Source of the DNA: Isoetes taiwanensis
Lineage: Eukaryota > Streptophyta > Lycopodiopsida > Isoetales > Isoetaceae
Reading direction: 5' to 3'
Length of the DNA: 64,000 nt
Assembly: GCA_021234155.1 (NCBI GenBank)
Contig: JAJEKV010000062.1
Span: 6,788,432 to 6,852,431 of the forward strand
The notes under the pieces were generated by a model. It did not search any database. It was not told the DNA's origin and saw only the letters and a program-made list of their open reading frames with translations. A program made the position numbers and the translations under genes. This document shows positions 1-10,094 of this stretch, one piece after another; the stretch's first letter is position 1; each line of letters opens with the position of its first letter.

Positions 1-780
1 ATTCGAAGGTTCTCGATGTCGCCGAGGAGTAGATACTCCTCTCCGCCGATGATGATAGGGGCTAGGCTTGTGATGCCTAGCCCGGGAAGTGGGGGAGCAA
101 CTTCCGATGCCCCGGCTGCTCTCGCCGGAAATTGATCAGCCCCTTCGCTCTTGGCGCCGCTTCTTCGCCTCGAAGTCGAGTCGAAGCCCGGTATCCTTCG
201 CCGTCCGACTCCTCCTCATCCTCTGCTTGCTTCCTCGCTCCTCGCTGGTACCGCAACAAAGATTCCGCTTTTCCTTCTTGTAATCGCTATGGGGTCTACC
301 TCCATCTGAGGGATAGAGGTTGCCCCCATCGGGTTCTCGGCGCCGGATAAGAAGATGGCTAGGGCGGCGGTGTAAGAGAAGTACTTGGTCCCGCTATCGT
401 CGTGACCATGTAGTCGTAGTCTCTCGCCTTTGTTAGTCATACTTGGCGATGTTGGGGACATCGCCCCAAGGCCGCTTTTGAAGGGATGGGCGGGGAACAA
501 AGTATCCTATGCAAGGGGGACTTGAACAAGGGAGGGTCCTACCCTAGCCTGAAATTTCGCTAGCACCCTATATGCCGGGTTGCATTTAACGAAGCTTGAT
601 GTCAATTTCTTTCACAAAGACTTGAAGATGTCGCTGACATCCGCCTCAAGAGATGGGCACCGGGCGCCGCACCATCGCCCAAATCAGCAAAGAGCCATTG
701 ATCTAGCAAGGAAGGGAGTATCAAACGGATGCGTAAGCCAGGAGCCGAAAAGATCGCCTAAGCAAAGGGGGGGAGCAAAT
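1..780 (-). pseudogene. Unidentified GC-rich ORF block 1 (broken)
   Basis: A GC-rich block with minus-strand open frames at 500-216 (94 codons) and 259-77 (60 codons) that together read like a hydrophilic, Arg/Glu/Ser-rich protein split by frameshifts. I recognise no domain. The minus orientation is preferred because a TATA-like CTATAAATAAG lies just upstream in that direction (819-809) and because the next block (2,693-1,420) has the same arrangement. The segment around residues 'GTKYFSYTAALAIF' (near 390-350) looks protein-like rather than random. It may be the 5' coding part of an unclassified transposon or a fragment of a host gene that continues beyond the left edge of the window. Plus-strand ORFs over the same bases are Ser/Arg/Leu-rich shadows. 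Confidence is low because no family match can be made by eye. Confidence 0.25.
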
Positions 781-808
781 TTGCAGGGTGCCAATTGAGA
801 AATGGGGA

Positions 809-819
809 CTTATTTATAG
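809..819 (-). promoter_or_regulatory. TATA box-like element for ORF block 1
   Basis: The minus strand reads CTATAAATAAG, a good plant TATA box, with the GC-rich ORF block beginning about 30 bases downstream. The equivalent position before ORF block 2 carries CTATAAATG, which supports a shared promoter architecture. Confidence 0.4.
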
Positions 820-1018
820 AAAGGGGAAACCCCTAATTTTTGGATGACCTAGATTTTAATCGAGATTAGGTAATTCTGATCTATTAAGGGATGCAATTGC
901 AAGTTTGAAGACTATTTCTAGAGTTTGAGCATGCTAAGGAGAGCTACCGAACCTATTGTGCAATTTGGAGATCATTTGGTGATGACATATACGGGGTCTT
1001 CATACGTTATAGGCCCAA

Positions 1019-1264
1019 ACCGATTTCTAAAATGTAGAAATCATCCCCGGCGACGACGTGTGAGACATGGGTCCTAATTGGGCTAGGATTACTCAATTTA
1101 GGTGATCTAAGGCTGTAATTCTACTAAACTCATCGAAGTTAGGCGTAATTGACCCCTTACTTGGTCGATTTGGAGCTGTTTTGGGCATTTTTTATATGGT
1201 CTCATCGCTGCCTGTACCATTTCTAAAATGTAGAAATCATTCCGGCGCTGACGTGTGAGACATC
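1019..1264 (-). repeat. Palindromic promoter-proximal motif, copies 1 and 2
   Basis: Two copies (about 1,019-1,072 and 1,217-1,264) of a composite motif: a TTTCTA-N5-TAGAAA palindrome followed on the plus strand by ATCAT(C)CCGGCG(C)-GACGTGTGAGACA. Two further copies occur at 2,892-3,123. All four lie 90-450 bases upstream, in minus orientation, of a TATA box that precedes a GC-rich ORF block. Confidence 0.6.
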
Positions 1265-1419
1265 GCCTCAATTTTGCTCAAAACTCCAATTTAATTAAAA
1301 CGGGCTAGGGATCGATATCTTGACCTATTTAAACAGGTTTTGACACTTTATTTACACAAAATTTTCTTTTATTAACAAAATTTTACAAATATTTACAAGG
1401 TTCAAGGGCGCCCCCCTTG

Positions 1420-2693
1420 ATGTGTCCGGCAAGATACATATCCCGCCATGAGGGTAACCCTCTTCACAGGCACCGCAGTGCCGCTGAATCTTCAAAATGC
1501 TTTACTATATGTGCTTTCTCCGCCTCCCGTAGTTACACGCCAAAAAGATCTCATCTGGCCACGCCAAGATGTCCGTTGTATTCTTGGATGACTTCAAGGA
1601 CCAAACGCTGAACGGGCGCCCCGAATCGGGAGTCCAGAATCCTTTCCGAAGTGGCGGATCTCCTTTGAGTGCCCCGCCTTCCAGCTTCTTCTTCTTGTTC
1701 CGCTTTCTTCCCCGGTGCTCTGGGGAGGCTTGGGCTTTGTGGAGGGGGCTTCAAGGTTCGCTCTTCGCCTGGGTGCCCGCCCAATCGCTCTCACCCTGCT
1801 CCCCGGTAATAGGCATTGTAGGCCTCCCACTTTGCCATATACGCTGCTTGTGCTCCCTCGATCCTCTTCCTGATAGACCTTTAAGGGGTCTATCACATAG
1901 GCTTCCCGCTGCGGCCGTGGGGCCCACCCTTATCCCACGCCGAAATGGTGGGGGGAGCTTCGCCACCGTCCGCCTCCTCCTCGGGCTCTTGGGCGCCTCG
2001 CCGGGTACTCTTCCCTTTACGACCGGGCTTTGAAGAGCTTGCCCCGTCTGGCGGCCATACGTCTCCATCCGAAGTCGCTTGGTGGGCGGGTCTCACCTCC
2101 CCGATGGCTCGTTGATGACCGGACCTTCTGGGCTTTTCCGACCTTCACCAAATTCCTCTTGCCGGCCATTACGGCTTTGGGCCCTCCTCTTCTTGGGCTC
2201 ATTGTCAGAGGCCGGGTCGCTTTTCCCGACTCTTTGTCCTTCTCGCCCCCCGGCTGGCGCTTTGGCTTTCGTATTTGTGGACGGCGGTCGCGAGGTCGGC
2301 CTCTTCTTCCCGGGTGAGTTCCGCGTCCGCTCCTCCTCTCTTCCCCTCGCCCTCCCGGGCAGTGAATCTCAGCCTGCTGTTCTTAGCTGTTGATGGTTCC
2401 GCTGCTCCTCCGCGCCTCCCTGTGGGCTGGCGCCCCCGGTGTTGCTTGCCCAAGCCGCCTCGCCTCCCTCCCTCGCCGCTCAATTTCGCGAGGATCTCGG
2501 GCCATGACGCCCGGGCCGATCGCCCTCCAAGATTTCGCGGTGGTCGCCCGTCCCGACCTCGCTTTCCTCACTTGACGAAGATTCGCCGCCGGGAGAAGGC
2601 GCGGCCGGCACCTGGTGAAAGAGGCCGGAGCCACCGGGCGCCGAGGATCCGCTTCGCCAGGCTTCCTTTGGTACCGGCCAGGCGGGCTATCAT
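1420..2693 (-). pseudogene. Unidentified GC-rich ORF block 2 (broken)
   Basis: About 1.3 kb of GC-rich sequence open in several minus-strand frames: 2,483-2,205 (92 codons), 2,068-1,751 (105), 1,896-1,594 (100) and 1,784-1,551 (77). Read in order, these give an acidic/basic, low-complexity stretch ('TREEEADLATAVHKYESQ') and a more ordered-looking tail ('RILDSRFGAPVQRLVLEV'), as if one protein were cut by frameshifts. A first possible Met is at 2,693, roughly 100 bases after the TATA box at 2,799-2,791. Plus-strand ORFs of 154 and 161 codons also span this block but are Arg/Pro/Ser-rich and probably shadows of the high GC content. I cannot name a domain. It could be a gag-like protein of an unclassified element or a degraded host gene. 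Confidence 0.3.
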
Positions 2694-2790
2694 CTTACGG
2701 GCTTTGTCGACGGAGCTAAGCGCCGGTAAGATCGCTTTGACAAGACGGCCGAAGTTCTAGGGAAGAACAGAAAAATGGAGGGGTCCGGCT

Positions 2791-2799
2791 CATTTATAG
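2791..2799 (-). promoter_or_regulatory. TATA box-like element for ORF block 2
   Basis: The minus strand reads CTATAAATG, about 100 bases before the first Met of the GC-rich ORF block and about 95-330 bases downstream of motif copies 3 and 4. The layout duplicates that at 809-1,264. Confidence 0.4.
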
Positions 2800-2891
2800 G
2801 GCCAATTTTAGGTCAACTTTAAACTACCTTTTGGGTTGTCTAGAACACCTAAAAACACCTAATTAGTAGGTTCACACGCTATGCCCCAGCC

Positions 2892-3123
2892 CGATTCCTA
2901 GAATCTAGAAACCCGTCTCCGGCGCCGACGCGGTGAGACATGGTGGGGCCCACTATTAAATTAACATGTAACATGCTAAATCTACTAATTTTAGCTTAAA
3001 TTTAGAATTATCAAGGTATTTTACCGTAATTTACAACTTTTTGGTGTCAGTTTAATGTTCAAGACGCTATACCAGGCCGATTTCTAGAATGTAGAAATCA
3101 TTCCCGGCGCCGACGGTGAGACC
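2892..3123 (-). repeat. Palindromic promoter-proximal motif, copies 3 and 4
   Basis: Copies at about 2,892-2,944 and 3,075-3,123. Each has an arm-spacer-arm palindrome (copy 4: TTTCTAGAATGTAGAAA) followed by CCCGGCGCCGACG and GTGAGAC. On the minus strand copy 4 contains TTCTAGAA, the two-unit core of a heat-shock element. Copy 3 has a changed palindrome (TTCCTAGAATCTAGAAA). Spacing within the pair (about 185 bases) is close to that of copies 1 and 2 (about 200). Confidence 0.6.
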
Positions 3124-3211
3124 AATTCTACTTTTGGATGTTGGCTCATCAATTTTAGTCTTTTTACGCTTCTATTCATTTTAACCAAGTTACTAGCTTA
3201 GCATGAACTAC

Positions 3212-3240
3212 AAAAATGAGAAAAAAATTTTCTCATTTTT
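3212..3240. other. 13-bp perfect inverted repeat (hairpin)
   Basis: AAAAATGAGAAAA and TTTTCTCATTTTT flank three A residues. It sits at the AT-rich right end of the block carrying motif copies 3 and 4. It could be a chance AT-rich palindrome or the end of a repeat unit. Confidence 0.6.
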
Positions 3241-4640
3241 CGAGGTTTGAGGATCCTATCAAGTTAGTGCTATCGGGAACATGGCCGCTTTGCTCTTGGT
3301 CTCCAAGAACATAGCTCGATACTACCGCGGACGCCCCCTACTCGTATACGGTGCACTCACCGTATACAAACAGGAGTTCATCCCCCATACCAGCTCCATG
3401 CTAATACAGGGCCCTCCACATGACACTGCAACCGTGACGGGTTCCAGTGGGAAGAGTGGAAGGGTCATTGCACCCCGTCTCCCTCAGGGCCTACCTAGCT
3501 GCGGAAGCGTAAACATACATGTCAGTAGCACATACATCAACATCATATGACCATCAATGGCGGATGGTCCTCCACATATCTGCATAGACAAAGATCAGCA
3601 CATCACATAGGGAGTCCTACCCAAGGCTCAGACTCAAGGGATGACTGACGGCTTGGGTCTCCAGAGTTCATTGCAGACAGAATTCATGGCAACGGATTTG
3701 GCTGGCATATGAACATGGCTTAGGGTTGTCCACTCCATCCGCCCCTCCTGTGCACACTTTGCAGAGTAGGCTGAAAAGTGTTGGGACCTGACTGTAGCCC
3801 GCCGGATGCATAGCCAAGGGGGCTATATCCTGGGTTGCATCTCCCCAGTTCCGATGGGGCAGGTAGGGATCTCTCCCTCCAGAGATCTACATGCTGACTC
3901 CAGGTGACTAGAGGGCCACTGCCCGTATACGACTTAAACTCAATGGAAGGTCATATTCACCACCTCACGAGTGTCGAGCCCATGCCTTGCCCACACGCAG
4001 CGGGCAAGCCATTAGACCTAGTCACAATGATCCCCGCAGCACTAACACACCATAGGGATCGCTCAGAGTCGTAACACCTAACCTCTTTATAAGCCAGCCC
4101 GCCCCCTTCACCCACAAACCCGCAGGTGGCTCTTGTGCACAGTGCCGCATCTACAAAGCAGTGCTAGAGAGGCTATTCTAGGAGCATCAACTACAAAGCT
4201 TTTAGGTCTCTACCCCCTTCCCAATACAAGGAGTTCATAGAGATACATCATCCATATACTTTCATTGAGAACTAAAGAACTAAATCTAATCTACAACATA
4301 GAGTTAGGTTCTTTAGTTAGAATCGCCATCTAGAGATCTAGAGGGCTGCTATGGGCAATCTAATAGGCTAAACCCACTGATTCAATGACTAAAATAGGGT
4401 TTAGACTATCTAATTGGCCAAATACTGATCCTTGAGGGGCTCCTCCTCGACTGGCCCTCGACCATCCTCACCGAGACGCCGGAATCTAGAGGAACTAAGG
4501 ATGCAATTCTCCCGTGCAGAGTTCGATGCGCTTTGGTCGCTGAGGCAGCCAAAACAGAGTTCTAAAGCCCTAAAATCGAAAATTGGGCTAGTTAGGGTTT
4601 CCTACCCTATATAGACAAGGGGTTGGCTTAGGGTTTCCAC
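3241..4640. other. Unassigned 1.4-kb stretch
   Basis: Moderately GC-rich sequence with a plus-strand ORF at 3,281-3,550 (89 codons) and one at 4,432-4,614 (60 codons), neither recognisable. It resembles the non-coding part of an LTR element in texture but I found no PBS, polypurine tract or matching repeat. A short inverted repeat (AACTAAAGAAC and GTTCTTTAGTT) lies at about 4,269-4,320. Confidence 0.3.
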
Positions 4641-4654
4641 TTATCCCCTTTGGC

Positions 4655-4865
4655 ATGTGGGATAATTGGAAATGGGCCCACTTGCCTTTAAGGGCTAGGT
4701 GGCCAAATGTGCACACATGGAAATGTGTGCCCACATTACTGTGTACATTGGAAAATGTGCACATTAATGGCACCTATGGGTGTGGCCCACTTGGCATGAA
4801 GTGTCCACTTGTAAATGTGTGCCCCATTAATGTGTACATTGGAAAATGTGCACATTAATAGTTGC
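4655..4865. repeat. TGTGCACA-rich imperfect tandem repeat
   Basis: Two diverged units of about 90 bases, each with GTGTACATTGGAAAATGTGC and ending in the 12-base palindrome AATGTGCACATT (about 4,753 and 4,843). Other TGTGCACA and TGTGTGCCC variants fill the spaces between. Confidence 0.6.
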
Positions 4866-5000
4866 ACATATTTCTGGCAAGTTGCCCCCTAGGGCTACTC
4901 ACCGTTGAGCACGCCAGCGCATTAACGCCACCGGAGTGGCGGGTACAGCGAGGGCAAGCATGCGATAATGCCCCGGGCGATAATCGTACCGAACGCCACG

Positions 5001-7428
5001 ATGGAGACTTGGATGCGGTAGGATCAAAGACAAAAGCCTAGAACTTTATATATGATGAAGACTCCAATATGTAGATGTTAACCTAACATTTTTTGAGATC
5101 GACCATATGCTTCTCAAGGCTTGATGCACTATGCAATGCAACCTGCCAGCTTCGCCCAACTCTTCGTGCATTGTTGAACATGAGCGTATCATAGGTCCGC
5201 CGATAATATTCATGCGGGCCATGACTCGCCATTTAGCCATGTGAGTAGTAATCTTGTTGCAATAATGTCCAAAAAGTAGACACCAAGGTAAAGGTATGCG
5301 CACATTAATCTCGCTTTCCACGTGAATTGGCATTGACTTTCTTGATTTTAGTTTCCTATGCTCTTCTTTTTAGGAGGAACAACAAATATAGGAGTTTTTC
5401 AACTTTGAAGACATGAAGATGATGCCTTACCTCAATGCCGGTATCTAGAAAGCAATTTTTTACGCCTTCCCAAGTTGTTTTGATGACTTCATTGCATTAA
5501 AATGTTTGTTCGACCGATTTGAAAGTCGATAATGCGAAGTTTCTTTGTTGTCCCCGCAAAATCCATATTCTTTAGAGATATGCAAAGATACTTTTCTAGG
5601 CACACAAATATGGATAAGACAAAATTAAAGTGTATGAGACATTATGAATAAAAGCTTTAGATGTGTATGTTATTATCTATCTAGCTTCATATCAAATATG
5701 AATACTTTAAGAAAAATGCATTTAATATATAATTACTTCTAAATAAAGTTGGACTACAATCACAAAGTATCTAAAATGATACAAAAATGTTGTCCAGTTG
5801 ATGGTCCTAAATGCATTTGCTCAAAGATAGTCACTTAGAACTACAATTAAATCTAATCTGAATTCGTATAATTAGGGACTCAGACTTCTATAATCCCTAA
5901 CGCTTCCCCAAATTCTCGCTTCCTCAAATGTTCTATCCAGATTCCTATTGTTTGCATTGGTCGAGAACCATAAATAAGCCATTATACTTACCTCCTCGAT
6001 AAGCTACATGACAATCACAAGTATCTTTTAAAAATATAACCTTATTCACGTAAGAAGATGATCTAACATCCATAGCTTCTCAAATAGTGTTTTCTAATCT
6101 AACACTTCCACTTCAAGAAACCTAGCCAATATCTTCGCAAGGAGTCAGCCCTCACAATCTCTAGACTAAAAATCAAGAAATGGTTCAACAAGAAGTTGTT
6201 AGAACAATTGCAAAAGCCTTTGAGAAGTTTGCATGCACTTCCGATTCTCCCCCTGCTGCCAACCGAAAAATGCAAATTGCATATCCACCTTCCACTCATT
6301 TGCAAGGAAATCTCTACCATAAAGTGTCACAAACGCAACAAATCCCAAATAATCACATCCATCTATTTAGATATGCCATAGAATATTACACTCAAATAAA
6401 ATCGAGGCCTTCCATAATTCAACCGCCCTTACAACAAAACGGTTGCCCTCCCTATGGCCAACCCAAAAAATGCCACATAAAATAAGGTAATCTTTCATTC
6501 TAGGTTGCCCGACAATCTTCATATATTAGTTGCTCCCCAGTGTTTAACGCCCCCAATATTTTGCGGCCAAGCTATCTCGGCCTTAGATATATAGGGTTTG
6601 TTAGATGTATAGGGTTAGTTAGCTAGATCATCCAACTTTTAAGTCAAACCTGAGCCGTTAACTTTTAGAGTTTGATCCACGGCATACATTAAAACATTAC
6701 AAGAAAGCGATCGCCAAGGCCAAGGCCGCCTCGAACATTTCTCTTTATCGACTCGCTTTACATAGATGGTTGTGTGACGCTCGACTTGTCGGGTAGCTTA
6801 AAATTAAAATCAAACATGTGCTACTCACCAATGTTGCTTTTATTTTTTATGAACTAGTTGGAAGGGGGAGGGAGGAGATGGGCTTGAGGTTGTTGGACAC
6901 AAACAATGAGGAGAGTTAAGAGTAAGCATATGTAACATAGTGGCATAGTGGCATGTGTAACAAAGTAAGATAGGATCATCTAAATAACAATTGCCCATTC
7001 TCACTAGCTTATCCAAATTCACCATATGATACAATAGCATCTTTATTGGCATCATTCCCACTTTAACCGCAGGCTATCACGCAATAGACTCCAAGATAGT
7101 CAAGAGAAAAACTAGTATTTATAGACACCATATCACTTGCGTTAATAAACCAAGAGCACTTTTGACAGATGTGATATTCGCGTAACTTGTTGCTTCATCT
7201 AGAAACTCAACCATCTTTAGACCACCCAACTTTTTCACAGATTTGCACAGTTCCACCATCAAGTGAAGAATTGCAAATTTATAAAAAATAAATGGAGCTA
7301 CGTAATGATAGTAAAAGTAACTATTGGAGTCAGAAATTTCAATAGAAAACACTACATAAGCATACCAGCCCATCAAGAATGCAAACAGCTAAAAATTCAT
7401 AAATTCAGTTCCATTTCTTCTCTATTCC
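5001..7428. other. Non-coding part of the duplicated segment
   Basis: AT-rich sequence shared with 27,963-30,400. Short ORFs such as 6,180-6,485 (+) and 6,320-6,099 (-) overlap each other and one or the other is altered in copy 2, so I do not call genes here. Confidence 0.4.
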
Positions 7429-7839
7429 TTGGTGGCGATAAGCAATAATTCAAGCATGTGGCAATTAAATAAAAAGGAGTTGTATTCAGTTAAAGAATTA
7501 TACAAGGCTCTTATACAAAAGAAACCATCTAGAGCAGGATTTTTGTGGCAATGTGAAGAGGAAAAGTTGGCAGAAATATGTGCAGAAGGATGGACAAGTT
7601 ATACTGCTAACAAAATTAAAACTTTTAGATGGATTGCTGCACATCAAAGTTTGCCTACAAATCAAAAAAGGTCCAAATATAACAAGACAGTTTCTAGTCT
7701 ATACCTTCAATGTGGTGAAGTGGAAATTTCAAATCATGTGTTTACATGTTCATGGCTGATAGAATTCGAGTTGGTCTTCCTAGATAAACAAAGGAGCTCA
7801 AACCGATCTAAATCTGCTAAGTTTCGATGCAAAGAGTAA
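7429..7839 (+). pseudogene. LINE-type RT zinc-binding (zf-RVT) relic, copy 1
   Basis: A 136-codon frame reading 'YSVKELYKALIQ' (about residues 19-30), 'KIKTFRWIAAHQSLPTNQKR' (about 62-81) and then a CG...NHVFTC pattern near residues 94-107. This is the layout of the reverse-transcriptase zinc-binding domain found at the C terminus of plant LINE ORF2 proteins: an SVKSAY-like start, a K-x-F-x-W core with LPT, then cysteines and an HVF-x-C. No reverse transcriptase precedes it, so it is an isolated fragment. Its counterpart in copy 2 (30,395-30,800) carries the same motifs but is shifted out of frame at several CTG/CAG positions. The frame ends in sequence that no longer resembles the family. 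Confidence 0.6.
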
Positions 7840-8760
7840 AATTAAAACACCACAAGAATCTTGAGTCATAAGGTGATCCGCTACACGTAAAACAGAGTAG
7901 TCATAAACAAACAATCCCTTCAATTATATGGCTAAAACAAAGCTTTCATTGATATCATACAAATTATTGCAATAAATGCACAAAATGTTAAAAGGGAAGA
8001 AATATGATCCAAAATTGAATACTTTGGGAAATTCTATGGCTTGCATGATTTTTATCTAACTAATCTAATAATCTCTCGATGATGTTTTACACATGATGCA
8101 ATGAGGAGACTCAATAGAGTTGGTAGTATGGATCGAGCAATGGGAGTAGCAGGAAAATCTCGTGATGATGAAGAATCCCAATTGTCCGTGACTGAACTCA
8201 AGAGATATTTATTCGCTTAAGGTGAGGTAATACATGCCAAGGCAATTAAGAAAGTCCCTAAAAAGAGGAGAGGTATGGAGATTCAATAGCCTTAAGCCAT
8301 TTTTCACAAATCTTTACCATAAATGGCAAAAGTAAAAAGAGAAGCACATGTCATGTCCTTATCTTTGTCTTGCATGCATGTTCTAAGAAGCAAATTTGGC
8401 ATTATTTTGCTAAACCGATCACATTATGCAAGAAACAAGTAGAAAGATCTAACAAATTAAGAAGAACATGGGAAAGAGCAATTGGATGGGATATTGAAAA
8501 AAAACTTTGAAGTCAAGGATTTGGATTTGAAAATCATGGAAAATGCCCTGAAAGCTTGAATGCTTTCAGTTTTCTTCCAAAAGAGTAGAGGTGAGAAAGA
8601 GTGGCCGAGGATCTAAAAATTTTTTGGCTGGAAGTAAAGCTGCGTCCATCTATATTTTCTTGGCAGAGTTCCCCGCAAAGACAAGTTCTTGTGGTTTCTT
8701 ATGGCGTTGAGCGGCTTGCCTAGTTTAGTGTTTATTGTTGTCTTTTCAATCTTTTGTTAA
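7840..8760 (+). pseudogene. Possible coding relics downstream of the zf-RVT fragment
   Basis: Several short stretches read like protein in shifting plus-strand frames, for example 'LGKFYGLHDFYLTNLIIS' and 'FNSLKPFFTNLYHKW' (seen best in copy 2) and 'DKFLWFLMALSGLPSL' at about 8,680-8,740. No frame is long, and no family is recognised. They may continue the same degraded LINE as 7,429-7,839 or belong to another element. A poly-T run (about 8,776-8,793) follows. Confidence 0.25.
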
Positions 8761-9440
8761 ATTGCTTTCATCATTTTTTTTTTTTTTTTTATCAAGATTT
8801 GTAACAACTACCAATTCCTCCAACCTAGATTAACCACATGCATAAAACTAGTTGAGGGCAACCCCCTAAGTGCGAAAGCACCTTCTTCTTTATATCATTA
8901 TGGTTTTTCTTAGATTTCTTTTTAACTACATTTCATATTTTAATATCAAATGTGCCTAACAGTGTTCGTAAAATTGATGCCATATCGTTTTCTTTATAGC
9001 TTTGCTTAGAATTCTCTTTATATTGCATTTCATGTTTTAATATCTAATGTGCTTATAAACTTCCAATGCTTTTAGTTTGGTATTTGTGGAGGTGCTTGTG
9101 GCAATGGTTTGTGCTAAGATTTTAGTCCAGATCGTATTAGAAATCATATATTTGGAGGATTTGAGCAGCCTTTATTTGCATTTAGTGGTGATGTTTTCTT
9201 TGTATAATGCTTTTAGAATGTTTTTAGGGCATAGAGATAAGAGTGCACGCTTTTTTTTTGGCAAAAGCAGGTGTGAGGGATTTTCGTTGAGGCAACAGAT
9301 CAAGGTTTTCACCATAAGCCCCCGTGGCTTGCCTTGGAGCTCGGTGGAGCTATGGTTCTTGTGTTACGCTTATCCATATTGATGCTTCGCTTTGAATAGA
9401 AAATATATCGATTCTCTTGTTCTTTCTATCATTTAAGCAT
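8761..9440. other. AT-rich stretch with unrecognised ORF
   Basis: Mostly AT-rich. A plus-strand ORF at 9,077-9,382 (101 codons) is hydrophobic at its N terminus, but copy 2 (32,126-32,323) does not keep the frame. I see no supported gene. Confidence 0.3.
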
Positions 9441-10094
9441 CGTGGAAGATTATTATCTTAATGGGCACATTGAAAAATCATGTTGTGCTTGAATCTTCCG
9501 GCCCCGTGATGATCGTGGGCTCGCTTATTTGCAAGCACCCCCGGCTATCCGAGACATTTATCGCAGTTGTTCCGCAATGGGCTCGGTGTGCCTTCACATC
9601 CGATCCAAAGATCGATTTCTTGATGTGTCTTCAACATAGCTAATAGTCTTCCCCGCTATGATTTGTAAGGCCCATGGACTGGTTGATTATGGCAAAAGAA
9701 AGCCCTCGAGTCGCAAACCCCGCTGGGGCCTTGTGGTTTACAGAGCTCCCCGAAACTTGTTGGGTCCGGTCGCCCTCAACCATAACAAAGTGAGCCGGCA
9801 TTGCACCGGTTTTTTCTTCCGAGTTGCGCCGGGTTCGCTTCGAGGTGAAGAGGCCACCGTGGTGGATTGCTTGGTTGTTTGCATGCGTGGTGGAGCCGTA
9901 AGTTTTATTCCTGTAGATCTGATGCTGCATGGTTTCCGGCTTCTATCTCCTTTGCCGCCATCTTGCGACCATGCCAGGCCATCTGCAGACCATGCAACAG
10001 TAGTCCGGCAGCATGCTGTTCAGGAATCATAAGCGGCTGTTCATTGCGGCGGCTACCATTGGGTTTTTATGTGGCCGAATTTAAGCAATGGTGA
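9441..10094 (+). pseudogene. Unidentified GC-richer ORF region, copy 1
   Basis: This stretch is richer in GC than its surroundings and has plus-strand frames at 9,658-10,032 (124 codons) and 9,867-10,094 (75). In copy 2 the equivalent is a longer single frame at 32,401-33,042 (213 codons). The strings 'SSNIANSLPAMICKAHG' (copy 2) and the base-composition shift suggest an old coding exon or transposon gene cut by indels, but I recognise no domain. Differences between the two copies are dense here, many at CTG/CAG sites, so frame integrity cannot be judged from this sequence. Confidence 0.3.

Noticed and set aside
1569..2760. Plus-strand ORFs of 154 and 161 codons in the GC-rich block
   Set aside because: Composition is Arg/Pro/Ser-rich as expected for a GC-rich antisense shadow; the TATA box and better-looking frames are on the minus strand.
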